Assembly (NCBI RefSeq): GCF_024346055.1
Contig: NZ_JAGQCH010000012.1
Coordinates: forward strand, 1-64,000
Length of the DNA: 64,000 nt
Origin: Cyanobium sp. Cruz CV13-4-11
GTDB lineage: Bacteria; Cyanobacteriota; Cyanobacteriia; PCC-6307; Cyanobiaceae
Direction: 5' to 3'
Position numbers and translations under genes: made by a program. A model generated the notes under the pieces. The model was not told the DNA's origin. It saw only the letters and a list, made by a program, of their open reading frames with translations, and ran no database searches. Shown here piece after piece: positions 45,701 through 54,040 of the stretch. Each line of letters begins with the position of its first letter. Position 1 is the stretch's first letter.

Positions 45701-46688
45701 AGCCCGCTCGCATCGCTTCGATCAGCTGACGACAGTGAGGAACATTGTCGGGGTGAATCACGTCATAGAGCGTGAGGGCGCCCAGCTCCGCCTGTTCGTA
45801 GCCAAGCAACCGCAGCCAGGCCCGGTTCACAAACTCATAGTGCGCATCCTCGAGCCGCACACTCTGGATCAGATCATTGGTGTTGTTGAACAGATCCTGG
45901 AACCTGGCCTCCTCATTTTGTAACTGGAGCGTCCTTTCCCTTAGCAAATCCTCCAGTTCAGCGTTGAGATGCAGGGTTCTTTCGAGAATGTCATGGATGC
46001 CGATCGAGCCCCGGATCTGGCTGCTCAGCTCGACGAGAGCCCGGTGGGCCTGGAGCGCGCGAGGGGGCAGCGAGGCACCGTCCTGCTCGCCATCCCCAAC
46101 CCCTGGCCCGGTTCCTGCCACGGTTGCTTCCAGGCTCCCGGCCCTGTCCGCCAGCGCCGTGGCGGGCGGCTGGCTGGCCCGCAACATCTTGTCGAGGTGA
46201 AGGAGGCCGAGCAACGCGCCCTCGTCATCCACCACGGGCAGATAGCGGGGCCCCCAGCGCCGCAGGTCCCGCAGGCGCTCCACCAGTCCAGGGCGTTCCC
46301 GCTCCGAGAGGCACAGCACCGGCTGGATCATCACCTCGGCCATGGTCTGGGCGTGCAGGGACGGGGCTGTGGCCGCCAGCGCCACCAGATCGATGCTGCT
46401 GAAACTGCCCAGCACCCGCTGCTTCTGGTCCATCACCACCACGCAGCTGGCCCGGGCGTGCTGATGCAGGCTGTCCTGGTCGGGGAAGTCGCTGGGCTGA
46501 CCCCGAGGAGCGAGGGCTTCGGCCATCAGGCCCGCGGCCTCTGCCACCGAGGTGGTCGGCGCGACCACCAAGGGATTGACGACGATCGACGCCTTCAGAA
46601 AGAAGACAAATTGATCGGTTCCACCATCAGGGAACGGCGGGGTCAACTTCGTCACTTCTGAACAACGAACCTGCCAAGACAACCGCAT
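42762..46688 (-). CDS. Hybrid sensor histidine kinase (CBS-CBS-PAS-PAS-GAF-GAF-HisKA-HATPase-REC)
   Basis: A protein of about 1308 residues. CBS pair at about 30-175; PAS at about 260-375 (FQDLFNNTNDLIQSV) and 395-510 (YRALMEGASDAIFLADTEG); GAF domains at about 525-680 and 705-870. The H box is LANMSHELRTPLNVILGMVE near 926. The N box is QVLINLLSNAVKFTHSGG near 1049 and the G box VVDTGIGIAPEDQPKLF. The receiver has LILLAEDNEANI and LMDIQMPVMDG near 1234. The GAFs lack an obvious phytochrome-type PCY motif. It is cytoplasmic, with no TM segment. The start is taken at ATG 46688, 2 bp after moaA ends. It probably phosphorylates the downstream GGDEF-EAL regulator. Confidence 0.92.
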   Translation of the reverse strand: MRLSWQVRCSEVTKLTPPFPDGGTDQFVFFLKASIVVNPLVVAPTTSVAEAAGLMAEALAPRGQPSDFPDQDSLHQHARASCVVVMDQKQRVLGSFSSIDLVALAATAPSLHAQTMAEVMIQPVLCLSERERPGLVERLRDLRRWGPRYLPVVDDEGALLGLLHLDKMLRASQPPATALADRAGSLEATVAGTGPGVGDGEQDGASLPPRALQAHRALVELSSQIRGSIGIHDILERTLHLNAELEDLLRERTLQLQNEEARFQDLFNNTNDLIQSVRLEDAHYEFVNRAWLRLLGYEQAELGALTLYDVIHPDNVPHCRQLIEAMRAGSVLDLAPIELTFLTKDRQEVIVEGSVNCRQEGGVAVASWGIFRDITDRKRSERMLLEREARYRALMEGASDAIFLADTEGHLVEVNRRAEELMGLSKEQLIQMDVSQLHPSEEQERTRAAFSSLADRQTYQLLDTSIQNSSGQIIPVDITCSQLQVGNHVINQALFRDIGERRKSEPIVRQQAQRDGLLREGTQRIRQSLDLQTIFDTACDEIRGMLGADRVGVFQFHDGSGFNDGSFVAESVLPAYPAALKANVHDHCFGENFASLYAKGRFFVSSDIQKDRLEDCHRDILSQFLVRANLVIPLVPGDLLWGLLCIHQCSHAREWLPSDIDLAQQMASQLAIATQQVLLYEQVQKELEVRQQTEQRFAQQLRQQEALGMIANRIRETLNLDDILGIVSSQARAILQCERVIVFRLHPDGSSQIISESVDQDLPSLIGMSWEDEIWDQEILDNYLKGDPRIVGDVMNDRWTECLMEYSVAGQIKSKIVAPILADTCSTADSRWIAPNRKRKLWGVLVAHACKSVRSWKPAEAQMLQQIANQLTLAINQSDLFTQLQQELTERQIAQAQLTESNSELALTNAELQRATLLKDEFLANMSHELRTPLNVILGMVEGLQDDVFGVINQPQAKALSNVHISATYLLELINDILDLSKYEAGRLELSYAPTSIAQLCQSSLAFIRQQASEKGIQVSISMEEALPELMIDERRMRQVLINLLSNAVKFTHSGGTVSLEASLLRGAQRASGRSSLDGTLRLSVVDTGIGIAPEDQPKLFQPFVQIDSAHNRQCVGTGLGLALVKRIVELHGGHVAMSSALGAGSTFDVELPLPHLVTTSANGSIDTPESSEGDGLSPPRGSAPLILLAEDNEANITTVSSYLVAKGYRVVIARNGVEAVDMATSAAPDMILMDIQMPVMDGLEAMRNIRATSILASLPIIALTALAMDDDCERCLEAGADRYVSKPVVLRKLVLMIEELLSSESAC

Positions 46689-46689
46689 G

Positions 46690-47757
<1,068 letters not shown>

Positions 47758-47767
47758 GGCAGGCAAG

Positions 47768-48376
47768 CTAGGGCCACAGACCGGTGGCGTCGTCGGGCCG
47801 GTTGGCGTTGCGCAGGCCCGCGGCCGGCAAGGCCGCCGGCACCACCTCCTCTCCCGCCAGCCAGTCCTGCAGCCGCCGGCCACCACCCGCCGTGAAGGCG
47901 CGCAGCCGGCGGCGAAGGCCGGGATGGGCCGGATAGACCCCCAGCAGCGGCTGCAGCCGCCGGCCGTCGTAGGCCAGATGGATGGCGGCGGGACCAGTGG
48001 CGACCGGAGCGGCGGCGGCCCCCACCAGGGCCTCGAGGGTGGCGACCTCCAGCCAGGGCATGTCCACCGGGCAGAGCAGCAGATCCTCATCGGGGTAGCG
48101 ATGCATCAACCGGTCGAGGGCCAGCAGCGGCCCCTCCCGGGGCGGCTGCTCCTCCAGGACCGTGATCGGCTGGCCCAGCCCGTCCCGCAGGGGCCGCGCC
48201 AGGGCGTGGTGGCTCCGGTGGTGGCTGAGCAGGGTGATCGGCAGCGGCAGCGCCGCCAGCTGGGCCAGGCTGAACTCCAGCCAGGTGCCCCCGGCGGGAT
48301 GGGGCAGCAGGGCCTTGTCCGTGCCCATGCGGCGGCTGGCGCCGCCGCTGAGCAGGCAGGCCCGCAGGCCGTTCAT
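47768..48376 (-). CDS. mobA: Molybdenum cofactor guanylyltransferase
   Basis: The 202-residue nucleotidyltransferase has GTP-binding LLSGGASRRMGTDKALL at the N-terminus and metal-binding LLLCPVDMPWLE near 99-110. It converts Mo-molybdopterin to the MGD cofactor used by DMSO-reductase-family enzymes such as the YdeP-like protein and nitrate reductase. Its start overlaps the narM stop by 4 nt. Confidence 0.92.
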   Translation of the reverse strand: MNGLRACLLSGGASRRMGTDKALLPHPAGGTWLEFSLAQLAALPLPITLLSHHRSHHALARPLRDGLGQPITVLEEQPPREGPLLALDRLMHRYPDEDLLLCPVDMPWLEVATLEALVGAAAAPVATGPAAIHLAYDGRRLQPLLGVYPAHPGLRRRLRAFTAGGGRRLQDWLAGEEVVPAALPAAGLRNANRPDDATGLWP

Positions 48377-48834
48377 GTCAGCAGGCCGAATTCCGCCAGG
48401 GCCCGCGGCAGGTTGCGGTGCTCGTGGCCAGAATGGCTGAGCTTCACCAGGGCAAAGCGCTGCAGCTCGTCAAGCTCCCCCCAGGCGTGGGGGGGCAGGG
48501 TCAGCCCCAGCTGGCGGCAGGAGGCGAGCAGCACCTGGGGGGGGGCGTCGTCCCGCTGCCAGGGCGCTCCGCAGGCAGGCTCCAGCCGACCGGCGACACC
48601 GGCGGCCATGGCGGCGGTGCGCTGGCCGAGCCAGTGGTCCAGTTCCGCCAGGGCAGCGGGGTCGTCCGGCCAGGCCAGCAGCTGCTGCCGTTCCGGATCA
48701 CTGAGGTCGCTCCAGTGGCTCAGCTTCAACTTGACGCCCATCAGATCCAGCTTGCGCCGCACCGCCATCGGGATGCAGCGCAGGTCGCCGACGAAGTCGG
48801 CTTCGAAGCCGAAACAATGGTCGTGGCGGCCCAT
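48373..48834 (-). CDS. narM: NarM-type nitrate reductase associated protein
   Basis: The 153-residue protein has the cyanobacterial NarM pattern: FGFEADFVGDLRCIPMAVRR, KLDLMGVKLKLSHW and LQRFALVKLSHSGHEHRNLP. It is needed for active assimilatory nitrate reductase in cyanobacteria. It heads a coupled narM-mobA-moaA unit that joins nitrate reductase maturation to Moco synthesis. A GTG at 48876 would add 14 non-conserved residues, so ATG 48834 is preferred. Confidence 0.88.
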   Translation of the reverse strand: MGRHDHCFGFEADFVGDLRCIPMAVRRKLDLMGVKLKLSHWSDLSDPERQQLLAWPDDPAALAELDHWLGQRTAAMAAGVAGRLEPACGAPWQRDDAPPQVLLASCRQLGLTLPPHAWGELDELQRFALVKLSHSGHEHRNLPRALAEFGLLT

Positions 48835-48941
48835 GGGCCCGGGGCGCAGGAGGCTCACCCTAGGCAGCACCACCACTGGAACTGGCCCAACGCCCGCGGG
48901 CTTTCGTAGCCGATCTCACCGTGGGACCCCACCAGGATTAG

Positions 48942-48952
48942 GTTCACTGAAC
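48942..48952. promoter_or_regulatory. Short palindrome in the narM-cupin divergent spacer
   Basis: GTTCACTGAAC is a perfect 5-1-5 palindrome, 33 bp upstream of the cupin-like start and 108 bp upstream of narM. Function unknown; it could be chance. Confidence 0.25.
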
Positions 48953-48984
48953 AGACCGCAGAGGCTTCTGACGAAGTCGCTCCC

Positions 48985-49542
48985 ATGACCGCCACCGTCC
49001 CGTCGAGAGACGAGCTGCAGGATCACCGGCCCTCGGGGGCCGGCCAGGGTCCCCGGCCCGCTCCGATGTTCGAGTTGATCCCCTACGAGAAGTTCCGCGA
49101 CACCCCCTCGGTGCGGTTCTTCGACATCACCGTGCCCACCTCGAACAAGCGGGATCTGGTGGTCCACTCGGGCCCGGCGGTCAGTCCGCCGGATTGTCAG
49201 GAGTCCGGCAGCTGGCAGTTCTATCTCCATCCCCACCAGGAGGACAATCTGCTCGCCATGCATGGCGGCCGCACCTTCTTCCTGGTCAACCTGGGCTGGA
49301 ACTATCCGTATCACATCGTCCGCCTCGACTGCGGCGGCGACATCCTGCGCATTCCCCCCGGCACGTTCCACCGCTCCGTCTCCGATCCCGACGGCTCCCT
49401 GGTGCTCAACCAGGCCGTGCGCGAGGAGGGCGCCAGCGTGGTGCGCGAGTTCCGGGTCTACAACAGCCACCGTATCCCCCGGCTGTTCGCCGTGACCTCC
49501 AAGACTGCCCCCCTGCCCAAGCTCCACGGGGTGAGCTGGTAG
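48985..49542 (+). CDS. Cupin-fold protein of unknown function
   Basis: In this 185-residue protein the core from about 70 reads FYLHPHQEDNLLAMHGGRTF, GGDILRIPPGTFHRSVSDPD and LVLNQAVREEG, a cupin beta-barrel with His/Glu metal-ligand candidates (HPHQED and TFHRS). No signal peptide. Probably a small-molecule sensor, isomerase or dioxygenase relative; I cannot name the substrate. Divergent from narM. Confidence 0.7.
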   Translation: MTATVPSRDELQDHRPSGAGQGPRPAPMFELIPYEKFRDTPSVRFFDITVPTSNKRDLVVHSGPAVSPPDCQESGSWQFYLHPHQEDNLLAMHGGRTFFLVNLGWNYPYHIVRLDCGGDILRIPPGTFHRSVSDPDGSLVLNQAVREEGASVVREFRVYNSHRIPRLFAVTSKTAPLPKLHGVSW

Positions 49543-49562
49543 GGGAAGGACTTCAGAAGGCC

Positions 49563-51730
49563 TCAGGCCGCCGTGCTGGACAGCAGGCCTCCGAAGGCCT
49601 CGGCGGACATCGGCCGTCCCAGCAAGAACCCCTGGAACTGGTCGCAGCCGAGGTTCTGCAGCATGCGCAGCTGCTCGGGGGTCTCCACCCCTTCGGCCAG
49701 GGTCATCAGGCCCAGTTCCTTGGCCATCACGATCGTGGCCTTGACGATGGCCAGGTCGGCATCGGTCATTGCCGAGGCGATCGACGAAGAAGCGATCGAT
49801 CTTGAGCTTGTCGAGGGGCAGCGAGTGGAGCATGGTCAGGGAGGAGTAGCCCGTGCCGAAGTCATCGATCGCCAGGCTGAAGCCGCTCTCGGCGAGCTGC
49901 CGCAGCTGCTCGCCGGCACGGCCCGGATCGTTCAGCAGGGCTGTTTCGGTGATCTCCAGCTCGAGGTTCTCCGGCACCAGGTCGTAGGTGTTCAGCGCCC
50001 CGGCCAGCAGCTCGGAAAGGGAGGGGTTCTCGGCCCCCAGTTGCAGGGCCGAGATGTTGCTCGCCACTTTCCCCGGCCGCAGCCCCTTGCTGTGCCAGAC
50101 ATGCAGTTGCCGGCAGGCCTCCTCGATCACCCAGAGGCCGATGCTGTGGATCTGGCCGGTCTTCTCCGCCAGCGGAATGAACACATTCGGGGAAACCATC
50201 CGGCCGCTCTGGTCACGCCAGCGCAACAGGGCCTCGGCCCCGGCGATCCGGCTGCCGCCCCGATCGATCTGCGGTTGGTAGAACAACCGCAACTGCTCCC
50301 GATCAATGGCCCGGGCCAGGCTCAGCTCCAGCTCCAGGCGCTCGCGCAACTGCTGGCTGATCTCCGGGCTGTAGAAGCGCAGCTGGTTCTTGCCGTGCTG
50401 CTTGGCCTCCATCAGGGCCGTGTTGGCACAGCGCAGCAGGGTGTCGGGTCCAGGCCGTGGTCCGGGGCCAGGGCCACCCCCAGCGACGCACTGGGCTGGA
50501 CCGCAAAGCCGGTGCCCATCCCGGGGGTGTTGCCAAGGGTGCGACGGATCTCCTCCGCCCACGGCAGAACCTGGTCCCGGTCGGCCATGGCCAGGGGCCG
50601 CAGCAGGATGAATTCATCACTGCCCACCCGGGCCAGCCAGTCGTCCGGCCGCATCAGGTGGCGCAGGCAGGTGCCACTGGCCCTGAGCACCTGGTTGCCG
50701 ATCTCGTGGCCCAGGCTGTTGTTGATCGACTGGAAGTTGTCGAGAGTGAGGTTGATCAGGGCGATGCACTGGTCCGTGCCGGCGGTGCGCAGCAGGCGGG
50801 CCAGCTGGCGGACGGCGGCGGCCTTGTTGGGCAGCCGGGTGAGGGGATCGACGAAGGCGATGCGTTCCAGCCGCTGCTGGATCTCGTGCTGTTCGCTGAT
50901 GTCCTGAACCGTTCCCACCGTGGAGAGCGGCTGTCCGTCGTCGCCGAGGCTGGTGCGACCCCGCTCCAACACCACCTTGAGGTGGCCGTCGCCGAGCTCC
51001 AGCCGATGCTCGATCCGGTAGGGCCGGCCCGTGCGGAAGGACTCCTGGAAGGTGGCATCCACCAGGGCGCGGTCGTCCGGATGCACCGTGCTCAGAAAGG
51101 ACGCATAGGAGGGGGCCGTCTGCTCCGGGGTGGTGTTAAAAAGGCTGTAGGCCTCGTTCGACCAGAGCAGTTCTCCGGTGCGATGGTTCAGCTCCCAGCT
51201 GCCCACGCGGGTGAGTCGCTCGGCCTCCTGCAGCAGTGTGCCCAGCCGGGAGCTTTCCCGCAGGGCCGTGTCCAGGTCGGTGCGGTCGCGGTGGCTCACC
51301 AGGGCCACCAGCCGGCCGCAGAGGTCGAGCGCCTGATAGCTCACGGACACATCCCGGCAGGCACCGGAGCAGGGCCGGTGGCGTGTGGCGAAGCTGCCCC
51401 TGGGCTGTTGCCGCATCGCATCGTCCGCAGCTGGTCGCGCATCAGGTCGTCGGCCAGCTCCCCATCCGCCTGAATCGCCGCCGGATTCAGGGTGAGGAAG
51501 TGCTCGCGGGCGTAGCCGAGCCGCTCATGGGCCGAACGGTTGCAGTCGATGAAATGGCCACTGGCCAGATCAAGCACAACCAGATCATCGCTGCCCAGGT
51601 CGGTAGCAAAACGCAGGGCATCGCCGACGCTCTCGACGCAAGGAATCAGACCCCTGTTCTTCCGGGATGCTGAACCAGAAAGACTGCACTGACGGTTCCA
51701 TTCACGAAGGATCTTAGGCAGCGTTTTCAT
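49563..51730 (-). pseudogene. PAS-PAS-GGDEF-EAL gene with three frameshifts
   Basis: Read across frames this is one protein of about 720 residues. PAS (LVVLDLASGHFIDCNRSAHE) is followed by a second PAS (VGSWELNHRTGELLWSNEAY), GGDEF (RVGSDEFILLRPL, a GSDEF variant) and EAL (AEALLRWRDQ, IDDFGTGYSSLTMLH, EGVETPEQLRML). Three breaks are seen. At 51414-51423 the pentamer CATCG is duplicated in tandem, and removing one copy restores RTMRQQPRG. Near 50446 one base is missing within LDPDTLLRCANTALME. Near 49769 one base is extra, between FFVDRLG and MTDADLAIV. Pieces cannot make a full enzyme, so it should be inactive. Start ATG 51730 assumed. Confidence 0.85.
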
Positions 51731-51916
51731 TGCTGACCAGGATGTGGAAGAAATCCCCCTGCCGGACTGAAGGGAGGCGGGATGACGGCCTTGCTCCTGA
51801 AGACTTCTCTGGAGGCCTGGGAAACCAGGGGCCTCAGAAGTGAGGGAAAGAGAAGAATTCAAAGCAGCTGATCCCGCGTCCGGACTGGGTTTTCGATGCT
51901 TGCTCGCCCCGGCGGG

Positions 51917-54010
51917 TCAGTCGATCCTTAGGTCGATGGTGAGATCCGTCGGGCGCTGGCGTCCCTGCCAGGGGGGAGCGCCAGGCACCGGCCCGGTCAG
52001 CGGCTCCGGAATGGGATCGAAGCGGTGCCCGTCCGGGTGCAGCTGGAAGGTGCGATCGCCGCCGAGGGTGCGCAGCAGGAGCTCCAGGGGCATGTGGGGG
52101 GCGATCGCCGGATGCAGGCACGGATAGAGCCGCTGGAAGCGGAAGCGCACCGCCAGCGCCGGGGCGGCCCCGTCAGCGGCGGGCTCCAGCGGCAGGGGCC
52201 GGCCGTTGATGAACAGACCGCAATCGCGGCGAAAGGCCGCATTCGCCACCACTTCGAAGCGGCGCAGGGAGCCGTCGATGAAGCGGCTGGTGAACCCGCC
52301 CTGCACCGGGGTGTCGCAGATCAGGGGCCAGGGCTCGGGGGCCGGCCGCAGCTCCAGGGCGGGCTCCGTGCCGGCGGCGCCGCCTTCCGCCTGCCAGCGC
52401 AGCAGGGGCGGGAAGCGCCACTCCCAGATGGCCCGGAAGGGCGCCGGATCCAGGGCCAGGTCGTCGGCCGCCAGGTCGGCCAGGATGGCCTCCAGGTCAG
52501 CCCACAGCTGGCCGGGCAGCAGCTGGCGGTCGTGCAGGGCCGATCCCCAGTCGTGCAATCGCTCGGGCCGGTGGCGGGGCTCCAGCAGGTGGGCGGCCAG
52601 GGCGCTCCACAGCAGAGCGATGGTGCTGCTCCACTCCATGCGGGGCAGGCTCTCCAGCGCCCGGAACTCCACCAGGCCCAGGCAGCCGGCCGGGGCTCCG
52701 GGGTTCCAGAACTTGTCGAAGCTGATCTCGCTGCGGTGGTTGTTGCCGCTGCGGTCGGCATGGAGATGGCGCAACGTTTCGCCGATCAGGCCCCGGACAT
52801 CGCCAAAGGGTTCGGCCGAGGGCTGGCCCTCCGCCTGCTCGATGGCGCGGTAGGCCAGCTCCAGATCGAAGCACTCGCCGATCGCCTCGTCCGGCCGTGG
52901 CGACTGGGAGGCCGGGCCCACCCCGGGGCCGCAGAAGAGATACGCCAGCGACGGGTGCCGTTGCCAGTAACGCAGGATCCCCGTGAGCCAGGCCGGCCGG
53001 GAGAAGAAGGGATGGTGGGCCAGGTCAGGCCCGCCCCAGAGCAGGTGATTCCCGCCGCCGGTGCCCTCCTGGCGGCCGTCGCCCAGGTCCTTCCAGCTGC
53101 GCAGCCCCACCCGCTCGCCGACCTCCTCCAGCCGCTGCAGCCACTGGTGGTACTCCAGCCAGCTGTGGCAGACGGGCAGGTTGATCTCCAGCACGCCCGG
53201 ATCGGCCGTCAGGCCCAGCACCTGCCAGCGCTCGCCGGCATCGAAGGGCAGCACGCCGCTGAGCCTGGGTGCGGCCAGGTCGCCGAGGCTGTCGGCCACC
53301 GCCTGCAGCAGCAGGCGCAGGGGTTCCCGCTCCAGGGGGGGCAGGAACAGCTCCCAGCCGTCGGGATCGACCTCCAGGGTGAGCACCTGGCGGGGAAGGC
53401 CCTCCGGCAGGTGCTCCAGGGGCAGGCGCAGGCCGGCCGGGCCGGGGGCACCGGTGAGCTCCCGCAGGCTGTCCGCCAGGGGCCAGGGCGCCACCGCCCA
53501 GGCCACCGCCGCCGCCGGGTCGTCCGCCTCGGGCGGCGCCACGCTCAGGGGGGCAGCCCAGACCCGGCGCTGGGGTTCGAAGGGGTCCCGCAGCAGCACA
53601 GGCTGCAGGCGGATGCCGAGCCGGGCGCCCAGCTGTTCCAGCCAGGCGGGGGAAGCCTCGGCCGTCAGCGATGCTCCCTCCAGGCCGGGCTGGCAGAGAC
53701 CGGGCCAGCGCACCGGCACCGTGCCGTCGTCGCCCAGGAACAGGCGCAGGGCCCAGCGGGGATTGACCTCACCGTCGTAGCGCTTGCCGGGGCAGTAGAG
53801 GAGGGTGCTGCCGGGCCAGACCCGCTGCTGCAGGTCCCGGGCCATGGCCCGGGCGATGGGGAGTTTGGTGGGGCCATCGGCGATGACGCTCCACTCCGGC
53901 CCCTCCGGTACGAGGGGCACCAGGGTGGGCTCACCGCCGAGGGTGAGCTGGATGCCGGCGGCCCTCAGGCGGGACTCGGCCGCCTCGGCCACCCTGTCCA
54001 TCCAGCTCAT
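51917..54010 (-). CDS. DUF2126 (transglutaminase-associated C-terminal) protein
   Basis: The 697-residue protein matches the second half of large transglutaminase-DUF2126 proteins, here as a separate gene: QLTLGGEPTLVPL at the start, LLYCPGKRYDGEVNPRWALR, LGDGRQEGTGGGNHLLWGG, NNHRSEISFDKFWNPGAPAG and GLVEFRALESLPRMEW. The GGNH and conserved charged motifs suggest a glutamine-synthetase-like (amidoligase) fold. It belongs to the ATP-grasp/alpha-E/transglutaminase group thought to build and process peptide amide bonds. It starts 30 bp after glgP. Confidence 0.85.
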   Translation of the reverse strand: MSWMDRVAEAAESRLRAAGIQLTLGGEPTLVPLVPEGPEWSVIADGPTKLPIARAMARDLQQRVWPGSTLLYCPGKRYDGEVNPRWALRLFLGDDGTVPVRWPGLCQPGLEGASLTAEASPAWLEQLGARLGIRLQPVLLRDPFEPQRRVWAAPLSVAPPEADDPAAAVAWAVAPWPLADSLRELTGAPGPAGLRLPLEHLPEGLPRQVLTLEVDPDGWELFLPPLEREPLRLLLQAVADSLGDLAAPRLSGVLPFDAGERWQVLGLTADPGVLEINLPVCHSWLEYHQWLQRLEEVGERVGLRSWKDLGDGRQEGTGGGNHLLWGGPDLAHHPFFSRPAWLTGILRYWQRHPSLAYLFCGPGVGPASQSPRPDEAIGECFDLELAYRAIEQAEGQPSAEPFGDVRGLIGETLRHLHADRSGNNHRSEISFDKFWNPGAPAGCLGLVEFRALESLPRMEWSSTIALLWSALAAHLLEPRHRPERLHDWGSALHDRQLLPGQLWADLEAILADLAADDLALDPAPFRAIWEWRFPPLLRWQAEGGAAGTEPALELRPAPEPWPLICDTPVQGGFTSRFIDGSLRRFEVVANAAFRRDCGLFINGRPLPLEPAADGAAPALAVRFRFQRLYPCLHPAIAPHMPLELLLRTLGGDRTFQLHPDGHRFDPIPEPLTGPVPGAPPWQGRQRPTDLTIDLRID

Positions 54011-54040
54011 GCGGGCCAGCTCATGCGGGTTGCGGGAGGC

